A stretch of DNA of 25,784 bases from Bigelowiella natans CCMP2755. Its lineage: Eukaryota > Cercozoa > Chlorarachniophyceae. The stretch lies in contig ADNK01002215.1 of NCBI GenBank assembly GCA_000320545.1, positions 1 to 25,784 on the forward strand, given 5' to 3'. Under the pieces are notes generated by a model. It was given only the letters and a program-made list of their open reading frames with translations. It was not told the origin of the DNA and searched no databases. This document shows, in pieces, positions 1-11,724 of this stretch; the first letter of the stretch is position 1; each line of letters starts with the position of its first letter. Both the position numbers and the translations under genes were made by a program.

Positions 1-1599
1 CTGCCAATGGCCATCCCCCCCACGATGACCTCACATATGATTCGGCTACTGCTGCTGCTGCTGCTGCTTCCCACACTTCCAATATGCTCTAGTACTTGGC
101 GGAACACCTTAATGAATTCCATTCAATTCTACTATCACTAGATAGTGGCTCCCCTCAATGGCATGGCAGAGAAAGGAACGAGAGGGGGGGGGGGGGGGGC
201 GAGACAGAAGATGCACAATTCACAAAGTCTCTTCTATTATTCTCACATTATGAATTTGCATTGCCAAGTCCCTTGTGGGGGCTAATATAAGAGCAGACAG
301 CGGCCTATCTTGGCCTCCTGAGGCATCTTCTTGTCGCGACTCCATAACTCGTAGGATACGATGTAGGATGGGCAGTGCAAAGGCCAGCGTCTTCCCTGCC
401 ATGCATTACATACATATGTGGATTTTCCGACTTTTTACATGCACGCATTTGCCATGCGAATGCTGCACGGTGTTCGCATGCGTCGTGGCAGCACACACCT
501 GATCCTGTAGGAGCAGCAGCAATGATATCTTTCCCCCCAGCCCCCGCTAGTGGAATGCACCTGCAGGTTTTTACGCACGAGAAGGAACAGGATTTCACAT
601 TACATATATACACATATAATTTATCTCACCTACTTATTTGTTGGTACAAAGCACATGCGGAGGGGAAAATAAAGTGCGGTAGTCACAACGCGTTTGCTGC
701 ATAGCTCTTCGCAAATAGAGTGATGAAATTCATTAATGTGTTTCGGATGTGAATAAAGCGCCAATCGTGTGACTTACTCTGATTGGATCGGGGTGGGTTT
801 TGTGAATCCTAGAGCGCACAAGCCACCTGCAATCTGATAGAGATAAATGTCGTATACTCAGTTTCATCATTCGCAGCGATCTAAAACTCCATGCAGTAAC
901 CTGAGGATGTAGTTTCAACGAAAGCCATTCCTTCGAAGCAACACCTGCCTTTTTGCTTCTCACAGTAGTCGCATTAGGGTGCTTGTTCTCTGTGTGGTCA
1001 TCATTCGTCTCCTTCTCTGTGTGAGTAGTAGTCCCATTCTTGCTGCTGCTGCTGCTGCTGCTGCTGCCCTTCTTATCGCCTCGATTTTTACGCTGCTTCT
1101 TCTTTCGTCTCTTTGTGCTTGGCTCCTGTGTTGCACCATCCCCTCCCTTTTGCAGCGTTTCCCCTCCGTCTCTGGCAGTTGCGATTATTTCAAATAAGTC
1201 CTCGTCGCGGCTAGCCGTGCGTCCATCCTCCGCCATACGTTCGTCGTCATTTTTTCTAGTTGTTTCTTTCTTGGTGGCGGTGGTAGTTGCAGACGTAGGG
1301 AGAGCCGACTTTTTATCCCTTTTCTTTCTCTTGTTATTCTTTTTTCTGGTCTTATTTTCAGCCGCGATTTTATCGTTCACTTCACTCCCCTTTGTCGTTG
1401 CACTTGTTGTTGTTTCTGCCCCCCCCACGTCATCTGATTTTTCCGGTTTGCTATCTGATCGTCTTCTGGATGGGAAAAAGTCTTTCGCGTCGATTTCCTA
1501 GCATAATAGCATCTAGTTGAGTTCTCGTTGAGTTATCTAATTGAATTCTTATTGAGATACCTCTTTGAATATTCTTTTTGCTTTCTGCTTATATGATGG

Positions 1600-1631
<32 letters not shown>

Positions 1632-1964
1632 TGAGTTCGTGCGTGCGTGTGACAATCGCATCAACATATGCGCTTAAAAGCAAAAGCGAGTTCGTTCTTC
1701 GATCGATTCGTACCTCCAATGACAGCATCCCCTCGAAATTCTCGCCCATCATTCCGAACTTTTCGCGATCGATTTCAACCTGCGCGTGTGTGGGAGGGCG
1801 GAGAGTGTTGCTAAAGTGCCCATGGTTCTACTAGCTAGGTAAACGGACATTGCGGATTATATATGGTTTGTAACGATCACCTTCCTCCAACCTAGCGAAT
1901 CTGTGGGCAGTCCCCCTCCACGGCGCCGCCTTTTCCTCTTCTTGCTGCTGCTACGGGGAGCCAT
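1..1964 (-). CDS. DEAD-box ATP-dependent RNA helicase, MAK5/DDX24 type (N-terminal part; runs off the window)
   Basis: Exons on the minus strand, in order: 1964-1881, 1779-1714, 1497-901, 833-778, 560-499, 395-247 and 107-1 (continuing outside). All junctions are GT-AG and in frame. The start [15 protein letters not shown] is a basic, nucleolar-type N-terminus. Exon 1 ends GWRK and exon 2 opens VEID and ends in LSLE, joined to EIDAKDF: this W-x-x-V-x-(I/V)-D...L-x-E-(E)-(I/L) block is the pre-helicase signature of MAK5/DDX24. A 199-codon charged, low-complexity exon with a poly-Ser run (1042-1067) follows. The Q motif is [12 protein letters not shown], motif I is APTGSGKT split by an intron, motif Ia is APTRDLA, and the last visible exon reaches VIVGGM. 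MAK5 relatives act in 60S ribosomal subunit assembly. The DEAD, SAT and C-terminal helicase motifs lie beyond position 1. Family call is firm; the orthologue assignment rests on the N-terminal block. Confidence 0.9.
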
Positions 1965-2039
1965 TGTGAGCCGGAGGTTGTGTTGTAACTGTTGGTATTT
2001 TTCAATTTTTCAGGAACTATTTTATTGGATATGTAGCCA
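1965..2039. promoter_or_regulatory. 75-bp divergent spacer between helicase and kelch gene starts
   Basis: The ATG of the minus-strand helicase (1964) and the proposed ATG of the plus-strand kelch gene (2040) are 75 bp apart, so both promoters or 5' leaders must overlap here or extend into the neighbouring gene. It holds a T-rich stretch ending TTTTTCAG (2007-2013), which could be a 5'-UTR splice acceptor, and an ATTGG (CCAAT on minus) at about 2025. No clear TATA box is seen. Confidence 0.45.
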
Positions 2040-3185
2040 ATGAAAATGCTCACGGAGTTCGGCCAAGGTACGAGACCGCAGGAAATGATCCAAAAGGAGG
2101 GAAACCATTTACGACAAATATAAATTAATTGTCGTCATATCTAAACTGCATCAAAAAGTGCACTTCGGAAGCAGGAAAAGGTGAAAGATTTTAGAGACTA
2201 ATTAATCGGATTTACAAGAAGCGACAATCATGTTTCGCAGTCGCAGAGAACGTTCGATCGTGCGCTTTTAACAAAGATCATGAGAGTTAGAGGTCGCCGC
2301 CCCCCACTATAAACATGAACATAACCATACTATTAATCCCTGAGTACATAGATGCATGTTCTTCGACGTTATTCATCCTAATATTTTTCTGTTTGAACAG
2401 AGAAAAAGCAGAAGCGAAGTCATGAAAAGTCCAAGAGGATGGACGGTGGGGTTTTAGGCCGAGCTGTTGACGTCTTCGATGTGAAGCTAAAATGGGAATC
2501 CCTCGGCATGACTGGCAAACAGCCGGTGGCAAGGTACCTTGCCATTGACGAACTTTTCCTCCCCTTCAAGGAATCTATTTATTGATCTTTGCAGCAAACA
2601 ATTTAAATTCACACGCGACTAAGAAGCATGATTACTATGATGGAAGGAGCGGCTATGGCTTCATCAAAGCCAAAGACGACTGCTTTGTCATCTTCGGCGG
2701 CGTATCCGCCTCCGGATACCTCAACGACGTTTATGCTCTTAGAATGGTTCCAAATCCGAGATCTGCAAAATATATAGGTGTGTTGAGTGGTATGGGGGAT
2801 GGAGGGGGAAGAGGGTTAGGGTTAATTTTCATTACAGTGAAGATATTATCATCCTACCAGGTCTATGGAACGAAGTTAAAACTACCGGGGAAGGACCAGA
2901 GCCTAGGGTAAAGGATCACAAAAAGATTTAAGTCTTTTGTTGTGTGTGTGTTGTTGCAGCACGAAATGTGTTAGAAATCTGCTGGAATCGAGATGAAGAT
3001 ATCAATGCTAAAATTGAAATTTGGGAGCGACAAGTGCATGTATGCTTATTTCACGGAGCGGAGGAGGATTGCCGTGTTGCAGGACAATCTCGATTGAGAA
3101 TTCTTGAATCACACATTACCCTGCTGCGTTGTGATTTGGTAGGCTTATCCGGGCATGGTTCTACTGGAGAATCGATGGGTGTGTC

Positions 3186-3228
<43 letters not shown>

Positions 3229-3463
3229 GTGTATGTGTGCGTGCGTGTATCGAATGTTTACTGATTTTCCATGACCGTGACCCGAGAAAATATTTGCATT
3301 GCGTTGTGATCAACATGTGGTGTGGTGATATTGCATAGCAATCGTCTCAAAACTGCGACACAGTAACGATACAGTAGCAAAACATCCATGTCATCCTTCT
3401 TCATCATCATTCACTTACATCAGAAAGCAAGTAATAACACATATCCCTTTTATTCCATATATC

Positions 3464-3499
<36 letters not shown>

Positions 3500-3749
3500 A
3501 ACAGATTTACGTGTTTGGAGGAGTCTCAAACAACGTTCAATTTCATAACGATGTGTAAGTCTTCATGCACACACACACGCACACACACAAACACACACAC
3601 ACACACATATACACACATTAACCGTCCCAGAAGAACGTGTTATATATCTTCGATTTTGTTCTTGGATTAAAGGTATGAGCTAGATCTACGAACCTTGAAA
3701 TGGAGGCGGATTGAAACGTCTAAAGGAGGAGGAGGTGGCAAGGAAGAAA

Positions 3750-3782
<33 letters not shown>

Positions 3783-4402
3783 GTGATAAACATTATGTCG
3801 ATGCTACTGATAATAATGTCCGCTGCTAAGAATCACTATGTATATGTCATGGTGAACAAAGTGAGAGGAGGTAAGGGAAGAGAATAGTAAAGACCTAACG
3901 AAGCTCTTAAGAACGATAGCACCCTATTCCATCCGCAGCTGGTGCTTTCGCTGCAAGATGCATCATGTATTCGTCATTTCATGCAACGATTAACATTACC
4001 TACCCGAGATATTTGTGCGATACATAAAGCATCATTTGCAGCAGTGCGATAAGGAGCAGTAAAGAGACACAAACGCGTATATTAATAACAATACACGTAT
4101 CATCATGTGTACTCTATGCTTTCGTGTACACACACACACGTCGTGAATGGTCAATATTCTACAGGACCCTCCCCCCCTGGACGATGCGGTAGTAGCGTGT
4201 GTCTTTCTGGGAAATTGCTGCTCGTATTCGGTGGATGTGGAGCGAAGTAAAATAGAATAAAAAACAACACGCGCCGCGCGCGCGCACACACAAACACTCC
4301 TACACACATTTGTACATGCATTCATACGTAGAGGGAGAGGAATAGAGAGAAGAGGGCAGAGCGAGAGAGAAAGAGAGAGAAGAAATACTCTTTATATTCA
4401 TA

Positions 4403-4447
<45 letters not shown>

Positions 4448-6404
4448 GTGTGTGCAAAAACATGACCGCAGGTTTTTGTGCCTGTTGCGTGTATCTTTTC
4501 GCTGCAGATACTACCAACATGTCAATTCGATTGATTCGCATATAACACCTTAGATATGAACACTTCAACGATGTTTGGGCGTTTGATTTATCGTTGCTAT
4601 CGTGGATTCGTCTCTTTCCGTCGCCCTCCTCTTCCTCTTCCTCTTCAACGTCATCATTACCGGTAGAGAGCGAACTACGAGATCATGATGCACTTGCAAC
4701 ATAATACACATACTGTGCGAATGGAGTTGTGTCTTCTTCTAATAATATGGCGAGTATCTTGGTGCGTTCGTATGCATGCTGATTCGTATATTTACACCCT
4801 TGGACCTTCTTATTTTCCCTTCTTCATCTTCTTAGAGCGACAATACTTTGTACCCCTCGCCGAGGAGGAATGCTGGGTTGTGTTGTTACGGGAATGATGT
4901 ATTCATACTCGGAGGCAAAGGCGCCAAAAGGGAGATGTTCAGTGGTTGTTTTCCAAACGATATCTATATTAGTAACGGCCGACCTGAATGCATTGAAATT
5001 GCGGGTTGATGGTTTGCTAACGGAGCGGGCCATGTAGCAGAAAACACACCACTTTCTTTTTTTTGGATTTTGAGCTGAAGCATGCTAGATTTTGTCGAGA
5101 ACAACGGGGGGCGTTTTTCTTCGATATGATGCATTTCGGGGTCGATTGACTTTCACCAATTTGAGTGTTCTCGTGTTTCACTTGCGTGTACTGAAGAAAC
5201 ACACATGCTCAACTTACTTTGCTTTAACCGAACACACACATTTCCAACTTCTCTCACTTCAATGCGATGAGCGTTGTCGTGTATTCTATTCTAGCAAGCT
5301 TACAACACATTTGCTCCCTTCCGTAGCTGTTTCTATTTGTTATTTAGATGCTAGTTACGCACTACTTCGTTTACGTATTTTATTCTATAAACATCTTCGA
5401 TAAAAGCCAATATTGATGGTATATATCCTCCTCGTTATGTTATTGTCGCGCTACTTTTTGTTTGGCATCCTTCTCGCCATCTCCAGATGTGTTTCGTTTC
5501 GACGTGTGCAGTGCCAAATGGGAGTTGTTGTCATCGTCTCTGGTCGAGAACGAAGGATTTGTAGGTGATAATACTGCTGCAAAAAAAAAAAATCGGATTA
5601 TTTCAGTGAACCAGTAACTGGCTGCGTGCTTTCGCTCTTTCTTCCATTCTTCCTTGCTTTCTTTCTTTGAGAACAAGAAACAACCAAGAAGTTCTCTTGA
5701 GCTCAAGGAGATAGTGACTTCCATCTTTCACCAGCCAATGCAGTGGGTTTTAATACGCGAGATTTCCATCATATGATAATGCTACGCATGGTATGCGCTG
5801 TGCGCTTTGTTGTGGGTGTGTATGCTTTTGTGTTTGTGAGTGTTTGTGTGTGTGTGCGTGCGTGTATACGTTATCATTTTAGATTGATAGGCTATTGTCA
5901 CCATCCTTCTCCTCCTCCTCCTCCTCCTCCTCCTCATGATCAGGATCATTGACTCTCTCATACGGGACCCACATCATTATTCATGGCGGTTTGCTCTCTG
6001 CTTCATCGGCGTCTTCTTCTCTCTTCGTGAAGCGACTCGGTGCTGGACAGAGAGGATAATGCATGATAAATATGACACTAGTAAGATTTTGAGAAGTTCT
6101 CGTTCCTTAACAATGTGAAAACCGCCGTGTCGCAAGGCGATTGGTCTTCGTGTTTCGCTCTAGAGGTGTCTCAGATTAGTGTTAAATTTACTTTTGATTA
6201 TGAATTATCAAAGGCCCGATAGGGTTTGGCAAAGACAAGTTTATCCGGTTTCATTGCGGAGGGGAAAGTGGGAACCTCTCGTCTGTAGCACGTGGGATGC
6301 ACGGCGGGATTGTTTTGCAACTGCCTTTTATCGACAACCAACGCACCGAAAAGAAGAATGCAAATAGCACCAGGTTATTACTCTCATTTATTCGAGTATG
6401 CGCG

Positions 6405-6454
<50 letters not shown>

Positions 6455-6785
6455 CACTTGGAGAAAGGAAGAGAGAGAGAGAGAGAGAGAGAGAGTATGC
6501 ACGTCAAGAGAACGAAATGTGTGTGTTAATCGGCATTATGAGTATTTATATGGGAGAAGCAAGCTAGCACCAAAAAACTATAATCGAGAGCACTAACAGC
6601 CTGCCTTCTTGCATAGTGGTGGAAAGATGATCTCACATAGAACAAAGGCTGTTGCGGACTTTAAAGAGCCTGTGCTTGTCGTATTTGGAGGGTCCGATAA
6701 CAAGCGAGATCTGGGCGATATGCTATTGTTGAGATTAAATTCCGTATTCTCACATACGGGGAATGCGAATAACAAGGGACACTAA
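2040..6785 (+). CDS. Kelch-repeat beta-propeller protein, about six blades, 15 exons
   Basis: Exons: 2040-2067, 2401-2533, 2647-2777, 2861-2907, 3143-3178, 3505-3554, 3673-3734 (or -3782), 4165-4246, 4554-4662, 4836-4944, 5487-5564, 5735-about 5785, 5944-6039, 6223-6373, 6617-6785; about 443 aa. Each blade shows the pattern P-x-R...FGG...NDV...W: FVIFGG/NDVYALR, IYVFGG/NDVYELDLRTLKW, LLLVFGG/NDVWAFDLSLLSW, VFILGG/SDVFRFDVCSAKW, HIIIHGG/DKFIRFHC, and LVVFGG/LGDMLLLRL. An N-terminal VDVFDVKLKW strand could close the ring. No BTB, F-box, signal or membrane segment is visible, so it is likely a cytosolic or nuclear adaptor; the partner is unknown. The first exon (MKMLTEFGQ) is only tentative: an ATG in exon 2 (about 2439) is an alternative start. 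Exon 7 can end before or after a (GAT)n tract, both in phase 1. The exon 12/13 junction is unresolved (see findings). Confidence 0.85.
3191..3224 (+). repeat. (GT)n microsatellite in kelch intron 5
   Basis: An almost perfect GT dinucleotide tract starts about 12 bases after the exon 5 donor (GT at 3179). A second (TG)n tract at 3467-3498 stands just before the acceptor of the same intron (3502-3504), and a CA-rich tract lies at about 3569-3620 in the next intron. They explain the valine/cysteine-rich open frames here. Confidence 0.95.
3750..3784 (+). repeat. (GAT)n tract next to a splice donor of the kelch gene
   Basis: About ten GAT triplets are in frame with exon 7 and would encode an Asp run before a stop at about 3828. 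Donors exist on both sides of it (GT at 3735 and 3783), and both preserve phase, so the tract may be coding or intronic. Confidence 0.85.
4406..4438 (+). repeat. (CT)n tract in kelch intron 8
   Basis: A CT run inside the 4247-4553 intron, preceded by a GA-rich segment (about 4330-4382) that could pair with it. Further simple repeats in later kelch introns are a (TCC)n run at about 5908-5935, GCGC/CA at about 6399-6448, and (GA)n at about 6469-6495. Confidence 0.9.
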
Positions 6786-8109
6786 TATATCGATCACCAT
6801 TTACTTGGGATGTTCCATGCTAGCATGGCTGCAAAATTGCAAGCGGCATGCGCGTTGCATTGCACGGGAGCGAGTGCATTCAGTCCTCTAGTTCTGGGAG
6901 GGCTACCTAGCTGGCATGAGCTAGCTTTGGCCGTGTCATTTCATGTGCAAGGAAGTTGCCTGTTCATTGGGGCAAGCGTCATTGGGCATGACCATCTAGC
7001 CATGATGGCATGCGCCATGAGCCTTCGCATCATGCATCAATCGACATGCTTTGGATGCATCTGCTTGCATGCTTCTGGCGAATGCAACACTTTCACAATT
7101 CGCCCAATTGTAAAAGAAGCTGGTCCAGTGATCATCTGTGCGCACAGCTAGACAGGCTAGTGGGCAGATGTGCTGCTCTGATTGGATTTGCACAACCTTG
7201 ATTTGAAACAATGACACCGCGTTTGCAGGTGTCTTGAAGTTCATTACCATTTGCTGCGTCTGTTGTGAACAAACCTTTTGTGAACCATGTGAAAAAGCAA
7301 AAAGTTTTTTTTTAGAATGGATTTCAGTGATGCATGCGACGGACTGCACAGCGCAATGCATCACACACGTGGACAGCAATCGTGCCACTGACCAGCCTTC
7401 TAGCTTCTGGCACACTGCAATCTTGATTGCACTCCAATGATTAGCCGATAAATCGTTGTTTCCTAGTCGCAAGCCGAAAATCCCATGCGTTCAATGATGT
7501 TAATTATTTTCAGAAAATGGAAGCGACTACAGTACATCACGAACGAGAATTCCTGAGTCCGCTTTCTTCCCGAAATGCATCATTTCCAGGGCATTTTTCA
7601 GAAAAGACATGGCAAATTTGATGAAAATATTTATATAAGCTCTAATTCCTTGTGGTCCCTTCTTCCCGGAAGCTTAGAACCCACGGGCCCCCTCCCACCT
7701 ACTAGAGTGGATACAAATCAGCCCCAAGGACGATAAAGGATAGAACTTTTTTCCCGGTATTGTTTTGCCAAGGTATTCAGTTTCCGAGTACGAAATCGAA
7801 GAATTGTGGTTAATGACGTATAGTCTAGAGAGAGGGGGGGAGTGTTCGAGTGTCCTAACTCCTTCTCTAATAGGTCCATATATTCCGCTGAGGAAAAATG
7901 CCGCGTCGGAAAAGTAATTATTAAAACATGGAACCACTGCTCCTAGCACGCACCTCATGACATGATATAGACTAGCTTGAGGCCCGTCACACTTAATTGG
8001 ATAGCGTGCACAAAAGAACCAGACCTAACTTTAATTATGCGACTTTCGTATTCAACACCTATAGTCTTAGAGCCTGATAAGCCGGGACATACAAAATGAT
8101 GTTGTCGCC

Positions 8110-8172
<63 letters not shown>

Positions 8173-8210
8173 CCCGTAATGGGCTCAGTTCTGTATGTCC
8201 TGTTTTGATT
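6786..8210. other. Spacer between kelch and IFRD genes; GCATGC/CTAGC-rich first half, no supported gene
   Basis: From 6786 to about 7440 the DNA is crowded with GCATGC-, CATG- and CTAGC-type words and small inverted repeats (for example around 6815-6830, 6905-6930 and 6985-7025). Open frames cross it on both strands but overlap each other and carry no domain. From about 7460 to 8100 the composition becomes ordinary. A 34-codon frame (7517-7621, MEATTVHHEREF...) follows a TTTTCAG, and a 94-codon minus frame spans 7674-7958; neither has a recognisable motif or paired splice sites. A (CT)n tract at 8115-8169 ends the spacer. Confidence 0.6.
8115..8169 (+). repeat. (CT)27 tract upstream of the IFRD start codon
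   Basis: A pure CT dinucleotide run of about 55 bp ends about 41 bp before the IFRD ATG at 8211. It lies in the 5' leader or core promoter, where CT/GA tracts can act as GAGA-type elements. That role is only a possibility. Confidence 0.9.
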
Positions 8211-11200
8211 ATGCCTTATGTTGGCCATGCAGATCGAAATAAAACTAGAGCTCCTCCTCCTCCTGACCTTGATAGTCCTTCGCGTGGAGATAGCGAAACT
8301 GCTTCAGTTGCCACAGATTTCAGGTTTTTTGGGGAAATAACTGACTGCCTGAATACTTTTTCCGATTATGAGAGCGAAGACGAAATTTTTATTGCTCGAT
8401 TTAACCTTACAGTGAGATACTCTCGAGTGCCAACGAAGCATCCCTGGAGGTAAAGTAACTTTTTTTTGCGTAGAAGTTTTGAAATTGGATCGGAAGTTGT
8501 TTGGTGTGAGTAGTCTTTCCTCCTCTCCCCCCCCCCCCGCCCTCTCTCTCGTACACACACGCACACACGCACATATGCACACACGCACATATGCACACAC
8601 GCACATATGCACACATGCACACGCAGATGCACACACAGTGTAGGTGTATTTGTGTGTTTGTGTTTCTTCTTTATTGTCGGAGCTATATTGAGGCTTATTA
8701 TTTTTAAAAAAAATAGGACATTGTTAAGGATCTACTTGATGATATGCAGGAAAAGCGAACCTCCACCCGGGTAAAATAGTGCCGAGAGGAGAGTTTTTCA
8801 TCTGATGTTGCTCTCACGTTATTCATGTGATTCGCATACGCTCAGTTGAAAGCTCTTAAGAAGGTCTTGAAGATCCTCCAGACGAAGTTTCTTCCGGAAA
8901 TTTTTGACAGCTGTTTGATCACGCTGCAGAGCTGTGTTTCGAATGGTCTCAGGTCGTGTGACAAGATTTGTTGAATCTCGTATATTGAACGTAGGTGCAA
9001 ATGGGGTGAAGAAGTTTGTTTTAATTGTCTCTCCTTGCTTTCTTTGTAATGTCACGCATACAATATTTTGCACATAAATGCCCTTAATTTTTCCGAATGA
9101 TAGATCGAAAGACACAAAAGAAGCTGTTCTGTCCTGCCAGCTGCTAGGTAGGAGGCGCTCGATTTCCCCAGCTTCCTTACTCCACAATGAAATATTTCAT
9201 CTCTCGTGTTGTGATTTGTAGCTTTCGATATATGAATGTATGATATGGATATGGCATATTGACAGCCAAATGCTGAATAAGATTGATGTATAATTCAAAT
9301 CGTATTCGTCCGTATAGCGACGTGGCGTGTGAGGATAGAATCATTAGTGTTGTTAGTTTCATCGTCAGAACATCTTAAAACGATACAGAAAAACGCCCAC
9401 CTTATTACCAAACCGTGAATTTCTGATTTACCATCAAACTGCATTCTTCACGTTACTGATGATTGTGTTGCTGGGGGCCTCTTTCGATGTTTCGACTTCG
9501 CGTTGTCGCTCCTGGCAGGTCTATTGTGTATTACTTTCGGGCAGGAAAACACGCCTTCTCTCTTCACTTCATACCGCAAGTCTCTTGAAACGGTACTACT
9601 CAGTCGTATTAATAGTATTATTAGGAAATGTTAACAATTTTGCATCATCATTTTGAAGACGCAGCAAAGTAAGTCAGACATCTGGAATGACAGAAGGAGA
9701 CATCGATGATGACGGCGGACACACTCACGCACACATATTTAAGATTTGGGATATAGTTCCACATAATTTGTAATTGTTATCGTCATATCATTGACTAGCT
9801 CTGACCCCTCCCCATCTCCAGATTGGCTCCGATCGCTCAAAGAATAGCGTCGTTCGAGGAAGTGCTTTGCGCACCCTTGCAATGATAACGTTTCTAGGTT
9901 GCGACGATGCTCAGGCCTTGGAGCAAATCATGGCTCTCAATCAGGTCATTCATTATCGACAATAGAGACGGAATACGTCAGGAGAAGAAGATGATGATGA
10001 TGATGCAGACGTAGTGTAGTGATGAAAAGAATACTGATTTCTGTGATACTGCACAAGAAACTCATAAGGAAACACTGCTCTTCCTTCCCCTCCCAGCCCC
10101 TCTACCTATTGCACATTTTTTTTTCCTATTCTAATAGCAACTAACAACTCTCGATGGATGATATTCAGAGCATGTTCAAAGCGAGAGATAGCGCGGTGTC
10201 CGAAGCTGCGACGTCATCTTGGGGCCTGCTCGCATCAGTCATCCTCAAATCTACGAAGCAAAGCAATCTGATGAGCAAGTACATAGAAAAAACAGCGCCG
10301 CTTCTTCTTGGTAAGCTAAATTTCAGTAGAGCTTTTGATAGCTGATGATGATGATGATGGTGATGGCAATGGTGGTGGCGGTTGTGATTGTGGTCATCAT
10401 GTGCTTTGTTGATTGGTGCTTCGATCTATTATGGGATCATTTAGACACGCTGGACTGCAAAGATGCAGAGACCAAGCAAAACGCAGGTGGGGGGTAGGGG
10501 GTATCAAGAACGAAGAACGATTTTGTCTTGAGAAGGCACACACACGCAAAACGCAAATTAGAGGGATGGAGAGGAAAATAGAAGGAGTGGGTATTCATAT
10601 CATATATGTTGGCACAAATTCCACTCAGCTTCGATTTTGACTGTGTTATATGATACTTTGTCGAATGACGACTCAGGCCGCGCATTGGCACTCATATCAG
10701 AAGCCTGTGCACGGCTGGTACTACATTCAGACAAGAATACTATTCCACCATAGCAGCCTACTAGATAATACGCTTCTATATAGTCCTGTATTATCTTGTG
10801 ATGGTCGTAGTGATAGTGATATGGCTGTTCAATATCGTTTTTGAAGCCGCTGCGTTTTTGGTTCGCATCATCGGGCTGAATCGAGCGTTTTGCGCAAAAT
10901 CGATAGCTCTTCTAAACCGTTATCATCGGCACATCACATAGCAAAAACGGAAAATACCTGCCTTCCCCTTTCCGCCAATCATTTATCCAATCTCATTTAT
11001 CTTACTTTCATCGTTGTTTGCTGCTGCATATTGCATCGTATCATATCATATCAGGAGGGCAAGCTGGAGGAAAAGGACGCTGAGGTGGTAGGAGAGATGA
11101 TGGATGATATCATTGATAAGTTGGAAGACCTTGCAACAACGACTAATAAATCCCAGAATCGGAAAGAAAAGGCTAGGTAGTAACGACTACTAACGAGTAT

Positions 11201-11691
11201 ACATTAGCGTTTCTCTTTCAAAATATTTTCTTCCTTCTTTTCGTCACTGAACCGCTCATAATTCGTCGTCAATGATCTTTATATTCACTGTCATAATGAT
11301 GAAAAGAAAATTGATAATGATTGACGATTCGTAAATAAGAAGAAATTTTCGTGAAGGTTGAATACGATGACCCAAATCTATTTGCGAGTTTTTGGGTTTT
11401 GCTTTGTTCTGTCTTCAAATTTATGATGAAAATCTGCGGTAGTTGGTTTCTAGCTTTGCTCCTTTTTGAATTTTTGTGTACAAATAAAGCATCAAATGGT
11501 AAGGAAATAAATGAAGCGCTTAACGCACATTGTAGCATATGTCTCCGAGGCAAGGATCACTATATTATTCCCCGTAGTTATTCCCTCGGTTTAGAACTGA
11601 ATTGGATGATCATATGAATAGACAGCGTGCTAGTTTCCGAGAGTTTCTTGCTTCCGTTCGAGACGGAGAGGAGGTGCTTTGATCAAATCAC

Positions 11692-11724
<33 letters not shown>

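Noticed and set aside
733-1501. Plus-strand open frames (979-1197, 1040-1501) rich in Leu, Ser and Val
   Set aside because: They are the complement of the helicase low-complexity exon, whose minus-strand frame joins in phase to both flanking exons and carries family signatures.
5092-5403. 103-codon plus-strand frame in the kelch region
   Set aside because: It lies wholly in the intron between the exons ending 4944 and starting 5487, which join in phase to complete a kelch blade; no motif of its own.
5440-5724. 94-codon minus-strand frame
   Set aside because: It overlaps kelch exon 11 on the opposite strand and is pyrimidine/purine biased; no domain.
6996-7472. 158-codon minus-strand frame in the GCATGC-rich spacer
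   Set aside because: Competing frames exist on the plus strand over the same bases, and there is no recognisable motif or splice partner; likely a by-product of the word-rich composition.
8304-8636. Three overlapping minus-strand Cys/Val/Arg-rich frames
   Set aside because: They are translations of the CA-rich minisatellite in IFRD intron 1.
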